Part shown: positions 15,119 through 26,867 of the stretch, in pieces | Numbering within the stretch: the first letter of the stretch is position 1 | Layout: each line of letters opens with the position of its first letter | Assembly: GCF_014646675.1 (NCBI RefSeq) | Contig: NZ_BMNS01000009.1 | Coordinates: 103,576-139,154 of the forward strand | Origin: Lutibacter litoralis | GTDB taxonomy: Bacteria > Bacteroidota > Bacteroidia > Flavobacteriales > Flavobacteriaceae | Direction: 5' to 3' | DNA: 35,579 nt | Translations under genes and position numbers: made by a program | The notes under the pieces: generated by a model | What the model saw: the letters and a program-made list of their open reading frames with translations, nothing else | What the model was told of the DNA's origin: nothing | Database searches by the model: none

Positions 15119-18100
15119 TTAGAACTTAAACGTATGTTTACTTATATCAATAAAATTTACTGTTTTCTTATTATTAAAAGGAATTAAATAAAAACTGTAA
15201 TTGTGTTTTGTTACTCCTTTAATTTGATATTCATTTTGAGGTCTAGCTCCCCAACTATTATCACCTGCAACACCTCTTTGTTCTAAATCAATATTTAATT
15301 GAATCAAATCTTGTTCTTTAATATCTATTGTGTGTTTAGAAGTGTTAATTTCAGGGATACCATCAATCCTGAATTCTGGCTCAATATCTTGAGTATTTCC
15401 GTAAACAAGTCCTTCCGTAGTGTCAAAATCTTCATTTAGCATATGCAGCGCACTCATACCAAAACCTTTAGACATTTCTTTAGAAACCACTAGCAAACCA
15501 TTGTTATTAGCATCAGAAAAAGAAGCCCAACGTACATTTGTTTTGTAGCCGTTTTCTTGCGGACGAATGTATGGAACATACTGATCTTTTACCTTAGAAC
15601 TATATACATCTAAAAAGGCAGATGCTTTTCTATCTTGATAGTTTTCCCAAGGACCACGGCCATAATATTCCATATTTTCATATTTTTTTGGTAATTGCAT
15701 GCGCATACCTACACGTGGAATATCTCCTTTGTAAGTAGTTTCATTTAAAGTGTTTTCAATTAGCACAATACCATCTCCGCTAATAGAATATGAAGAATTA
15801 AAAGTAGTTTCAACACCTGGCAATTTAAAATCTACAGTAACTATAACACTATTATTAGCGCTTTTTGAAGTTTCAAATTTTGTTACTTTAGCAAATAATG
15901 AAGCTTTTTTCCATTCAATATTATTTGCTTGCATTCTATTCCCAAAATCGTTGTCTGTTGGAGCACGCCAAAAGTTTAGTTTTGGTCCATTCCCGTCTTT
16001 TATAAGTTGGTTGCCCATATACGTATAAGATGAAATAATTCCGTTTTCTGAATCAAAAATTATTTCAACAGTTGTATTAGAAATAGTTACATTTTTATCT
16101 GATTTTTTAACTGAAAGTACATTTTTTGAACTAATTTCTTTAGAATTCTCTTTAAATTTATTAGTTAACATAAGTTGTTCGTGTGCAACTTCAAATCCTG
16201 CTGGAAGTATTCCCCAAGCTTCTTTTGTAGTTGCTGAAACTTCAACAAAATATTCTGTATTGTCTTTATAATCTACATCGTCTAAACTAACTCTAATTAA
16301 TTTCCCTGTATGTGTTTCAACCGGAATACTACCAACATTTATTGTTTTTAAAACGGTACCATCTGCTTTAATAATTGCAGTAATGTTAAACTGTTCTAAG
16401 TTTGTAAAGTCGTATAAATTTTCAACTAAAATTCTTAGTTCGTTGTGTCGATTAATACCTCTGTTTTTGAAGTTGATAAATTCATGTGCTTTTTTAACTT
16501 CATATAAGCCAGGTTGAGGAGTACGATCTGGAAAAATAATTCCGTTGTTTAAAAACGTATTATCTGAAGGCATATTCTTTCCGTAATCTCCTCCATAAGC
16601 GTAGTAACGTTCCCCTTTTTCATTTGTTTTCCAAATAGACTGATCTACCCAATCCCAAATAAAACCACCTTGTAAATTGTCGTATTGCTCAATAACATCC
16701 CAGTAATCTTGAAAGTTACCAGTACTATTTCCCATGGCGTGTGCATATTCACTAGGTATAAAAGGTCTATCGGTTTTAGACTTTCCAATGTACTCAAAAG
16801 TTGCAGGCGATGGATATTGCGGTACAATTATATCTGTATTGGTATCCATATCAAACAAACTACCATCGTAATCTTTATAAGGCCTTTCATATTGCACAGG
16901 ACGTTTAATTTTGTCGGCTGCTTTTATAGCATCGTATCCTGCAAAAAAGTTGATTCCGTTTCCAGCTTCATTCCCCATAGACCAAATAATTACAGAAGGG
17001 TGGTTTTTATCACGTTCAACCATTCTAACCATTCTATCTACGTGCGCCAATTCCCAACTTTCTTTTTTAGCCAAAGAGTGTTTTCCATAATACATCCCAT
17101 GTGATTCTATATTGGCTTCATCAACTACATAAATACCATAAATATCACATAATTCATAAAAACGACGTTGTTGTGGGTAATGACTTAAACGTACCGCATT
17201 TATGTTGTTTTCTTTCCAAAGTTTAATGTCTTTTATTATTTGTTCTTCAGGTACAACATGTCCAGTTTCAGGATTTGTTTCTTGAGTATTAACACCTTTT
17301 AGTGTAATGCGTTGGCCGTTAACTAAAAGCAATCCGTTTTTTATTTCAACAGTTCTAAATCCTATTTTGGTAGGAATTACCTCTAAAACGTTCCCTTTTT
17401 TATCTTTTACCTCTAAAACTAAGGTATATAAATTAGGATGTTCTGCGCTCCATTGTTTTACATTTGGAATTTCGGTTTTAAAGTTAACTTTACTATTTAA
17501 AGCTGTATTTAAAGTAATTTTATCCGTTTTTGAAGCAATTTTTTGTTGATTTTCATCTAGTAATTGGTAACTAATTTGAATGTTTTGTTTTTTTGAAAAA
17601 TGGTTTTCTAATGAAATAGTTAAATCAAGTAAACCATGCTCGTTTGCTTTGTCTAATGTAGTGGCAGCTTCAAAATCGTTAATTCTTACTTTTGGTTGAG
17701 CGTAAATATAAACACTGCGTTCAATACCGCTAATTCTCCAAAAATCTTGACATTCTAGGTAACTACCATCTGTCCATCTAAAAATTTGAATTGCAATGGT
17801 GTTTTTTCCAGATTTTAGGGCTTTAGAAATATTAAATTCTGCAGGTAATTTACTTCCTTGAGAATATCCAATATACTGTCCATTTAACCAAACAAAACCA
17901 CCAGATTTCATAGCGCCAATATGTAAAAAAACATCTTTTTTGCTCCAATTAGCATCAATAGTAAAATCTCTTCTGTAAGAACCAACAGGATTGTAATTAT
18001 CTGGTACATTTCCTGGATCTGCAGGGTAAATACCATCAATTAGCTCCATATCATCTGCAATCATAGCTTTATGATCTGCAAATTCGTATTGGTGATTTAC

Positions 18101-18460
18101 ATAAATAGGAACTCCATAGCCTTCAACTTCCCAATTAGAAGGAACTTTTATGTTGTCCCAGTTTTCAATATTTTCATCAGGGTTCATAAATGTAGTTGGT
18201 CTGTCTTTTGGAGACTTTACCCAATTAAATTTCCAATTACCATCTAATAATTGATAATATGAATTGGATGTATTATTGTTTAAGGCATCTTTATAATTGG
18301 TATATGAAGTGAAAGATGCTCGTGCGTCTAATTTATTTTCGCTGATTACTGCTTCATTTTCAATATAATGTTTGTAATCTATAATAGGATCTTTTTGTTG
18401 CCCAAAAGAATTTATAGTTACTAATAGAACTATAATTAATGTAGTAATTTTTGTCTTCAT
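15119..18460 (-). CDS. Secreted beta-galactosidase, GH2 family (large, LacZ type)
   Basis: 1113 residues with a Sec signal peptide (MKTKITTLIIVLLVTINSFG, cleavage before QQKDP), so it is exported, probably periplasmic. Domain order follows LacZ. A jelly-roll sugar-binding domain comes first (WKFNWVKSP..., [11 protein letters not shown]). Next are an Ig-like domain and the TIM barrel, with acid/base E498 in SMGNEAGNG and nucleophile E571 in [10 protein letters not shown]. Last comes a Bgal_small_N beta-sandwich (NFWRAPTDNDFGNR, YGRGPWENYQDR). It hydrolyses terminal beta-galactosides; the natural polysaccharide is unknown. It is divergent from a related GH2 gene across a 429-bp spacer. The two are paralogues with the same architecture but clearly diverged. 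Confidence 0.94.
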   Translation of the reverse strand: MKTKITTLIIVLLVTINSFGQQKDPIIDYKHYIENEAVISENKLDARASFTSYTNYKDALNNNTSNSYYQLLDGNWKFNWVKSPKDRPTTFMNPDENIENWDNIKVPSNWEVEGYGVPIYVNHQYEFADHKAMIADDMELIDGIYPADPGNVPDNYNPVGSYRRDFTIDANWSKKDVFLHIGAMKSGGFVWLNGQYIGYSQGSKLPAEFNISKALKSGKNTIAIQIFRWTDGSYLECQDFWRISGIERSVYIYAQPKVRINDFEAATTLDKANEHGLLDLTISLENHFSKKQNIQISYQLLDENQQKIASKTDKITLNTALNSKVNFKTEIPNVKQWSAEHPNLYTLVLEVKDKKGNVLEVIPTKIGFRTVEIKNGLLLVNGQRITLKGVNTQETNPETGHVVPEEQIIKDIKLWKENNINAVRLSHYPQQRRFYELCDIYGIYVVDEANIESHGMYYGKHSLAKKESWELAHVDRMVRMVERDKNHPSVIIWSMGNEAGNGINFFAGYDAIKAADKIKRPVQYERPYKDYDGSLFDMDTNTDIIVPQYPSPATFEYIGKSKTDRPFIPSEYAHAMGNSTGNFQDYWDVIEQYDNLQGGFIWDWVDQSIWKTNEKGERYYAYGGDYGKNMPSDNTFLNNGIIFPDRTPQPGLYEVKKAHEFINFKNRGINRHNELRILVENLYDFTNLEQFNITAIIKADGTVLKTINVGSIPVETHTGKLIRVSLDDVDYKDNTEYFVEVSATTKEAWGILPAGFEVAHEQLMLTNKFKENSKEISSKNVLSVKKSDKNVTISNTTVEIIFDSENGIISSYTYMGNQLIKDGNGPKLNFWRAPTDNDFGNRMQANNIEWKKASLFAKVTKFETSKSANNSVIVTVDFKLPGVETTFNSSYSISGDGIVLIENTLNETTYKGDIPRVGMRMQLPKKYENMEYYGRGPWENYQDRKASAFLDVYSSKVKDQYVPYIRPQENGYKTNVRWASFSDANNNGLLVVSKEMSKGFGMSALHMLNEDFDTTEGLVYGNTQDIEPEFRIDGIPEINTSKHTIDIKEQDLIQLNIDLEQRGVAGDNSWGARPQNEYQIKGVTKHNYSFYLIPFNNKKTVNFIDISKHTFKF

Positions 18461-22009
<3,549 letters not shown>

Positions 22010-22035
22010 GATATAAAAAATAATAGTGTTTGTTT

Positions 22036-22068
22036 AAAATCCACCTCAAAATATGAAGTGGATTTTTT
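22036..22068 (+). terminator. Intrinsic terminator after the second GH2 gene
   Basis: AAAATCCAC (22036-22044) pairs with GTGGATTTT (22058-22066), with a 13-nt loop and a T-run. Confidence 0.85.
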
Positions 22069-22116
22069 GTGATTGCCTTATTTTTTTATTGACTATAATT
22101 TTGATTTTTTTTATAG

Positions 22117-22161
22117 AATGATCTAAATCATTTTAGATAGGAACTAAAATAACTATTTTTA
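22117..22161 (+). promoter_or_regulatory. Dyad AATGAT-N4-ATCATT with -7 element
   Basis: AATGAT-CTAA-ATCATT at 22117-22132 has perfect 6-bp arms. TATTTTTA (22154-22161, TAnnTTTG with the last base changed) begins 29.5 bp from the dyad centre. The geometry puts the dyad near -41.5, as in class II Crp/Fnr-type activation. The gene starts at 22223. Confidence 0.6.
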
Positions 22162-22222
22162 TACAATCAAAAAAATATGAATAGCTTATAAAATTTATAA
22201 TGCGTTAATTGAGTATTAAATA

Positions 22223-23308
22223 ATGAAATTTGTTTTTGTTTTTATATTATTATTGCATGCAGGCATCCATTTCATAGGTTTTGTAAAAGCATTTCAATTA
22301 GCAGAAATACACCAATTAACTCAAAGTATTTCAAAACCTTTAGGAATACTTTGGTTGGTTGCTACACTAATGTTTTTATTTTCAGTAGTATTATTTCTAG
22401 TTAAAAAAGATTGGTGGCTTGTAATTACTTTAATTTCCGTAATTATTTCTCAATTTCTAATTATTGTTTATTGGAAAGATACCAAAGTTGGAACAATTGC
22501 AAATATTTTAATTTTGTTCGTAGGTTTGTCTGCTTATGGTAATTTTAAGTTTAATACTATAGTTCAAAAAGAATCGGAGCAAATACTGCAAAATATTCCA
22601 TTTGAAAACCTCTCTAAAGTTTCTGAAAATGATATAGCACAGCTACCAGAAATCGTTCAGAAATGGATGAAAATATCTGGTGTTATAGGAAAAGAGCAAG
22701 TAGTTGCTGTTTGCATTAAACAAATTGGGAACATGCGAACCAAACCAGGCGGTAAATGGCTATCTTTTGAAGCATCACAGTCTTTTAATTTACAAAAACC
22801 TGCTTTTGTATGGGTAACCAAGGTTGATGCAATGCCATTAATTAAAATGGTTGGAAGAGATAAATTATACAAAGGAGAAGGTGAAATGCTTATAAAATTA
22901 GCTTCATTAATTCCAGTTGTAAACGAAGGTAAAAATAGCAAAATAAACCAAGGAGCTATGATTCGATTTTTAGCTGAAACTTGCTGGTTTCCATCTGCAG
23001 CTCTAAATAGTTATATTAGTTGGGAAGCAATCGATAGTAATTCAGCTAGAGCAACATTAACAATTGAAGGTAAAAGTGTTTCTGGCGTATTTTCATTTTC
23101 AGATCAAGGGAATATTGTTTCTTTTGAAGCGAACCGCTATTATGGAGGTGAAAACGATTCTAAACTAGAAAAATGGTTAGTAAAAAATAATAGTTACAAA
23201 ACTTTTAATGGTATTATAATTCCGAATAAAAGTAGCGTAACCTGGAAATTAAAAAATGGTGATTTTAAATGGCTGGAATTAGAGATTATTGACGTGAGAT
23301 ATAATTAA
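22223..23308 (+). CDS. Membrane protein with DUF6544-like C-terminal domain
   Basis: 361 residues. Four hydrophobic segments occupy about residues 2-22, 42-61, 66-84 and 92-108, followed by a soluble domain of about 240 residues. The domain has KWLSFEASQSFNLQKPAFVW, the MVGRDKLYKGEGEMLIKL stretch and AETCWFPSAALNSYISWE. It ends with an FSDQG...FEANRYY motif. This resembles the uncharacterised family I know as DUF6544 (DUF6920); the assignment is from memory and moderate. The C-terminal fold looks like a lipoprotein-carrier or beta-sandwich type, but that is a guess. It is a single gene preceded by the AATGAT-type dyad, which puts it with the stress genes downstream rather than the GH2 genes. 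Confidence 0.8.
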   Translation: MKFVFVFILLLHAGIHFIGFVKAFQLAEIHQLTQSISKPLGILWLVATLMFLFSVVLFLVKKDWWLVITLISVIISQFLIIVYWKDTKVGTIANILILFVGLSAYGNFKFNTIVQKESEQILQNIPFENLSKVSENDIAQLPEIVQKWMKISGVIGKEQVVAVCIKQIGNMRTKPGGKWLSFEASQSFNLQKPAFVWVTKVDAMPLIKMVGRDKLYKGEGEMLIKLASLIPVVNEGKNSKINQGAMIRFLAETCWFPSAALNSYISWEAIDSNSARATLTIEGKSVSGVFSFSDQGNIVSFEANRYYGGENDSKLEKWLVKNNSYKTFNGIIIPNKSSVTWKLKNGDFKWLELEIIDVRYN

Positions 23309-23340
23309 ACAACATTTACCATAATTAAATATAGGTTAGA

Positions 23341-23724
23341 TTAATTTCTTCTTCTAATTGTATTTGAAGACCTTTTACTGGAATTATTTCTAACATTTTT
23401 GTTGTGATAATCTCTAATATTTTCACTTCTATAATTCTTAACGCGAACATACCTACTGCGATTTAAATTTATATGTCTGTATTGAGGCGGCAATACATTA
23501 ACACGCACCCAAACACCGTTATTTAGATATAAATAATTGTTCATTGTTAAGTCAAAGTAGATAGAATACTCTGGAAAATATACATAACGTACCATTTCTA
23601 AACGGTTTGGGTAGAACCAAGGTGGTGGAGCATTATTTGGTCTTGATGAAAATACAACAGGACCACAACTTGTTGCAACTAAGGTAGCTATAAGTAACAA
23701 TATAAAAAACTTATTATTTTTCAT
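23341..23724 (-). CDS. Small putative lipoprotein with basic tail
   Basis: 127 residues. The signal peptide ends in a lipobox (LVATSC, lipidated C20), so it is probably attached to the outer membrane or periplasmic face. The middle has aromatic motifs (PPPWFYPNRLEMVRYVYFPEY, NNYLYLNNGVWVRV) like small Bacteroidota envelope proteins. The last 40 residues are rich in Arg, Asn and Ser and strongly basic. I do not recognise a named family. It converges with the preceding gene (32-bp gap), and its own promoter carries a weak copy of the regional dyad. Confidence 0.8.
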   Translation of the reverse strand: MKNNKFFILLLIATLVATSCGPVVFSSRPNNAPPPWFYPNRLEMVRYVYFPEYSIYFDLTMNNYLYLNNGVWVRVNVLPPQYRHINLNRSRYVRVKNYRSENIRDYHNKNVRNNSSKRSSNTIRRRN

Positions 23725-23742
23725 AATATTTCATTTTTTTTT

Positions 23743-23787
23743 CAAATTAAATAGATGGATTAGTTATTGTAAATGATTCGCATTATT
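23743..23787 (-). promoter_or_regulatory. Weak dyad with -7 element for the lipoprotein gene
   Basis: AATGAT-TCGC-ATTATT at 23772-23787 has one mismatch. On the minus strand TTAATTTG (23750-23743) begins 29.5 bp from the dyad centre, and the ATG follows 19 bp after it. The rest of 23725-23865 shows nothing else. Confidence 0.42.
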
Positions 23788-23865
23788 TTAATAAATAAAA
23801 TTTTATTACAACCAAATATTCAATTTAATCTGTATTTTTTCTTAACTATTTATTTTAGTTAAAAC

Positions 23866-24315
23866 TTAAGTTTTCTCAAAACGCCCTGTTTTTTCTGTTA
23901 GTTTAACTCTATATACAACCCCCTTCATTGCTTCTATGCATTTTTGATGTGTATCGGACATAGGGTTGCTAATTGTTGTTTCACCAGTCATTAAAGGCAT
24001 TACAACATCCATTAATTTCAGCATACCTTCTTCGCGTTTTTCAGGTGTTTTTAATTCTTCAAACTTACCCCAAGCAATAACGCTTCGCCAATTACTCATA
24101 TTTTCTATAGCATCTACTTCAAAACATACTTCAGGATTTTTTCGCATCATTTCAATTTTTAAACCTTCTTTTGTATGTCCATAAATATAGGTGCCATCAT
24201 AAGCATAAGTAATAGGAACTACATATGTTTTGTTATGCGCATGGCAACCCAACCTTCCAATTATTAGACTGTAAAGAAGGTGTTCAATTTGATTTTTGTT
24301 TAAGTAGCCCAACAT
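23866..24315 (-). CDS. Pyridoxamine 5'-phosphate oxidase-like flavoprotein
   Basis: 149 residues of the split-barrel flavin-binding fold. The segments RLGCHAHNKTYVVPITYAYDG, IYGHTKEGLKIEMMRKNPEVCFEVD and WRSVIAWGKFEEL are typical of the small PNPOx-like family that binds FMN or F420/heme-type cofactors. Such proteins are often induced by oxidative or nitrosative stress or low oxygen in Bacteroidota, and their substrate is usually unknown. It is divergent from the LOG-family gene across 125 bp that contains a single shared dyad. The start ATG at 24315 is well placed after the predicted -7 element. Confidence 0.88.
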   Translation of the reverse strand: MLGYLNKNQIEHLLYSLIIGRLGCHAHNKTYVVPITYAYDGTYIYGHTKEGLKIEMMRKNPEVCFEVDAIENMSNWRSVIAWGKFEELKTPEKREEGMLKLMDVVMPLMTGETTISNPMSDTHQKCIEAMKGVVYRVKLTEKTGRFEKT

Positions 24316-24346
24316 ATTTTTTGTGTAAATTAATTATTGCTATTAA

Positions 24347-24420
24347 CAAAGTAAGCTTATTAAAATTGTTATTGAAATGATCTTCATCAGTTTACAATTC
24401 TCAGATTCATAATATCTTTG
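24347..24420. promoter_or_regulatory. Shared divergent control site: one dyad, two correctly spaced -7 elements
   Basis: AATGAT-CTTC-ATCAGT at 24376-24391 (one arm mismatch). On the plus strand TATCTTTG (24413-24420) is an exact TAnnTTTG beginning 29.5 bp from the centre. On the minus strand TTACTTTG (24354-24347) begins at the same distance. One bound dimer could thus activate both divergent genes. Confidence 0.6.
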
Positions 24421-24440
24421 AAAAACAATTAAATTTTAGA

Positions 24441-25166
24441 ATGAAAAATCATCGCGAAGCAGAATTTCTTGGTGGTAAAAGAAGCCGTTTTAAGGAGTTT
24501 AAAAGCTTACTTTCTATAGTTTTTGAGTTTGTTCATGGATTTAGAAAATTACATTTTGTAAATCCGTGTATTACTGTTTTTGGTTCTGCCAGGTTTGGGG
24601 AGGATAATTTGTATTACCAGCAAGCTAGAAAATTTGCTCAACTAATGTCAAAAAAGGGTTTTACAATTATAACTGGTGGTGGTTCTGGTATTATGGAAGC
24701 TGCAAATAGAGGCGCTAAAGATGTTGCAGGTAAATCTATTGGTTGCAATATAGAATTACCAAAGGAACAGCAGCCCAATCCGTATCTCGACTTTAATATA
24801 ACCTTAAATCATTTTTACGTTAGAAAAGTATTGTTATTAAAATACTCTTATGCTTTTGTAGTATTTCCAGGAGGTTTTGGAACCATGGATGAACTTTTTG
24901 AAACACTAACACTATTACAAACCGACAAAATAGCTGATTTCCCAGTTGTTTTAATTGGAAAGGATTATTGGTTTAATTTATTAGAGCAAATTGATAATAT
25001 GCAAAAACTTGGAACAATTTCTGAAAAAGATTTACAGCTTTTTTTAGTTACAGACTCTGTTAGTGAAGGAGTAAATTACATTTATAAAGAATTAGAATTT
25101 AAATATGGAGCACCTATAAAAATTAAAACTTCCAAAATTAGATGGTGGCTCGGAGAAAAGGCATAA
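24441..25166 (+). CDS. LOG-family Rossmann-fold nucleotide hydrolase (TIGR00730)
   Basis: 241 residues. Members of this family remove ribose-5-phosphate from nucleoside monophosphates, including cytokinin riboside monophosphates. In non-plant bacteria the physiological substrate is often uncertain (PpnN-type AMP/GMP nucleosidases are relatives). Motifs: ITVFGSARFGEDN near residue 51, the GGGSGIMEAANRGA loop near residue 80, and the signature PGGFGTMDE at residues 143-151. The N-terminal 40 residues are basic. The protein is cytoplasmic. Its promoter shares a dyad with the divergent PNPOx-like gene, suggesting common stress control. Confidence 0.92.
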   Translation: MKNHREAEFLGGKRSRFKEFKSLLSIVFEFVHGFRKLHFVNPCITVFGSARFGEDNLYYQQARKFAQLMSKKGFTIITGGGSGIMEAANRGAKDVAGKSIGCNIELPKEQQPNPYLDFNITLNHFYVRKVLLLKYSYAFVVFPGGFGTMDELFETLTLLQTDKIADFPVVLIGKDYWFNLLEQIDNMQKLGTISEKDLQLFLVTDSVSEGVNYIYKELEFKYGAPIKIKTSKIRWWLGEKA

Positions 25167-25230
25167 TAATCTTTTAGGTTCTTTAAAAGAAAGATAACTA
25201 ACCAATATAATGTAATTTCAAAATAAGTAA

Positions 25231-25274
25231 AATGACGAGGGTCATCTTTTGTTTTAATTATGATCCTATTTTTA
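25231..25274 (+). promoter_or_regulatory. Distal dyad and -7 element of the ytxH operon
   Basis: AATGAC-GAGG-GTCATC at 25231-25246 (one terminal mismatch) with TATTTTTA at 25267-25274, 28.5 bp from the dyad centre. The dyad centre is 74 bp (about seven helical turns) from the proximal dyad. Confidence 0.5.
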
Positions 25275-25304
25275 TTGTTAAACAAGAACAATTTAATTTA
25301 TAAG

Positions 25305-25349
25305 AATGACCTAGGTCATTTTGAAAAGGAGTTACTCTTTTTAAATTTA
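25305..25349 (+). promoter_or_regulatory. Proximal dyad (perfect 16-bp palindrome) and -7 element of the ytxH operon
   Basis: AATGACCTAGGTCATT at 25305-25320 is a perfect palindrome. TAAATTTA (25342-25349) begins 29.5 bp from its centre. The ytxH ATG follows 30 bp later. Confidence 0.65.
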
Positions 25350-25379
25350 CAAATAGTAAATAATTAAAAAAATATAATC

Positions 25380-25712
25380 ATGGAACAAAATAATGGAAAT
25401 ATGTTTTTCTCATTCTTAATTGGATCAGCTATCGGTGCGGGATTCGGTATTCTATTTGCGCCAAATAAAGGAAGTGAAACAAGAGAAAAAATAAAGCAAA
25501 CAGTTGCAGATACATCGCACGATATTTCGGATCGTGTAAAACATGCGAAAGAAGAAATTACAAAAACCGCACAAGAAAAAAAGGAAGCATTTGATAAAAA
25601 ATTAGACGATGCCATTTCAAGTTTAAGTTATAAAGCAGAAGACATTATTAATGCTTTAGAAAGTAAGTTAGAAGATATTAAAAAGAAAAACGCACAATTG
25701 CATAAAAAGTAA
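25380..25712 (+). CDS. YtxH-domain general stress protein
   Basis: 110 residues with the YtxH domain. An N-terminal glycine-rich hydrophobic segment (about residues 9-26, FFSFLIGSAIGAGFGILFAP) is followed by the NKGSETREKIKQ signature. A long, highly charged amphipathic helix, probably coiled coil, runs to the C-terminus. YtxH-type proteins are membrane-associated and belong to the general stress response in Bacillus; their molecular role is unknown. It is the first gene of a three-gene operon with a holin-like protein (3-bp gap) and DUF6327, a standard Bacteroidota trio, and it carries two dyads upstream. Confidence 0.92.
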   Translation: MEQNNGNMFFSFLIGSAIGAGFGILFAPNKGSETREKIKQTVADTSHDISDRVKHAKEEITKTAQEKKEAFDKKLDDAISSLSYKAEDIINALESKLEDIKKKNAQLHKK

Positions 25713-25715
25713 TGT

Positions 25716-26066
25716 ATGGCTTTTGATAAATTTAAAGATACACTTATAGAAGCCGATACAGACATTCGCTCTTATTTAAAAAATAGCGAAGCGTATTTGC
25801 AGTTAAAAGTATTTAAAGTATTAATGAGGTTAGTAACCGCATCTGTTCAGGTATTATTAGTTGGATCTATGTTGTTATTAGCCTTGTTTGTATTGGCATT
25901 AGGAGTATCTTATGCCATTGGACAAATATTGGGCAATATTTGGTATGGTTTTGCAATTGTAGGCGTATTTTTTATCTTTTTAGCATTGTTGTGCTACCTA
26001 CTTCGCAAACGCATAAATAAACCGATAATTAAGTTTTTTTCTACACATTATTTTGATAAATTATGA
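25716..26066 (+). CDS. Holin-like membrane protein (phage holin family / holin-X type)
   Basis: 116 residues. The soluble N-terminal 45 residues are charged (FKDTLIEADTDIRSYLKNSEAYL). Two transmembrane helices follow at about 46-69 and 79-98, then a basic tail. This matches the membrane proteins annotated as phage holin family or holin-X that travel with YtxH. No phage genes are near, and a role in envelope stress rather than lysis is more likely. It overlaps the next gene by ATGA (26063-26066), so the two are translationally coupled. Confidence 0.88.
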   Translation: MAFDKFKDTLIEADTDIRSYLKNSEAYLQLKVFKVLMRLVTASVQVLLVGSMLLLALFVLALGVSYAIGQILGNIWYGFAIVGVFFIFLALLCYLLRKRINKPIIKFFSTHYFDKL

Positions 26067-26275
26067 CACCAAAAACATACAATTCTTTTGAAGAAATAGA
26101 CATGCATCTTAAAATATTGAAGTTAAAAAGAACTATAGATATAGAGCATCTATCTTATAATTATAATAGAGTAAGACGCTATCTTTATCCTACAAATATT
26201 TTAATGGAGATTGGTAATTTACTGAAAGAAAAGCTTGTATATTTAATTTATGAAAGGTATGGTTGGATTTTTTGA
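26063..26275 (+). CDS. DUF6327-type small protein
   Basis: 70 residues, start ATG overlapping the stop of the holin-like gene. The N-terminus (YNSFEEIDMHLKILKLKRTID) is predicted helical. I recognise the protein as the third member of the ytxH/holin/DUF6327 operon seen across Flavobacteria. It has no signal peptide or transmembrane helix; the C-terminus is amphipathic with aromatic residues (YERYGWIF) that may contact the membrane. Function unknown. Confidence 0.85.
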   Translation: MTPKTYNSFEEIDMHLKILKLKRTIDIEHLSYNYNRVRRYLYPTNILMEIGNLLKEKLVYLIYERYGWIF

Positions 26276-26635
26276 AGCAAGAGTCTTAGCCAAAACTGAA
26301 GTTTCTTCTAATTTTTTTATAGATTATTAGAGTAATACTAATACAATTTTACATCCATTTTAGGATTTTAAACATAATAAATTCACTATTTTTAATAGAT
26401 TAAATTCTAACAATTTATAATTATAAAAGCTACTGTCTAAAATCGCTATCAACCTTAATTTTCAAAGTTTATTAAAAGGGCTTTTATTCTCTTTAGTTAT
26501 TACAGGTGTCTTAAGATATTCAAAAAGCACTACAAAACTCAATAGGTTCGTAGTTGTTTAGAGCGTCTATTGAAGCGTTAAAACGCTCCATTAGTTCTTC
26601 TTTTTGTTTCAATATTTTAGTTTGATAACATATAT
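26276..26635. other. 360-bp spacer without a convincing gene
   Basis: It contains AGCGTT-AA-AACGCT (26574-26587), a 6-bp inverted repeat nested between GAGCGT copies. On the minus strand, overlapping the 3' side of the XRE gene in another frame, a peptide-like frame of about 40 codons (KILKQKEELMERFNASIDAL...) ends near 26528. I do not recognise it and cannot tell remnant from chance. No clear terminator for the ytxH operon was found. Confidence 0.4.
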
Positions 26636-26854
26636 TTATACTTCTAAGTTATCTAATCTTTTTTTAAGTAAAATATCTATAGAAATATTTACATAATTAG
26701 ATAAATCAATTATAAAATTTATTGGAGGCATTGCTCTATTTTCTTCATAAGAGCTTATTCGTGAGCGAGATACTTTTAAATCATCTGCAAACTGCTCTTG
26801 GCTTAAGCCTTTTTGAACACGTATATATCTAATATTTTTTCCTAAAAAAGTCAT
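26636..26854 (-). CDS. Short XRE-type regulator next to the mutagenesis cassette
   Basis: 72 residues, almost only a helix-turn-helix of the Cro/C1 type: LGKNIRYIRVQKGLSQEQFADDLKVSRSRISSYEENRAMPP. In many Flavobacteria the gene at this position encodes the same HTH type (SRSRI.SYEE.R..PP) fused to an S24/LexA-like self-cleaving domain of about 150 residues. Here the protein stops after the HTH and a short dimerisation-like tail (NISIDILLKKRLDNLEV). It is divergent from dnaE across 85 bp that hold two inverted repeats, and it probably binds there. Without the peptidase domain, DNA damage could not inactivate it by the LexA route. It may be naturally short or a truncation. Confidence 0.82.
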   Translation of the reverse strand: MTFLGKNIRYIRVQKGLSQEQFADDLKVSRSRISSYEENRAMPPINFIIDLSNYVNISIDILLKKRLDNLEV

Positions 26855-26867
26855 AATGCTAAAAATG

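Noticed and set aside
25716-26066. Prophage lysis function for the holin-like protein
   Set aside because: No endolysin or other phage gene is near. The YtxH and DUF6327 neighbours point to a stress operon.
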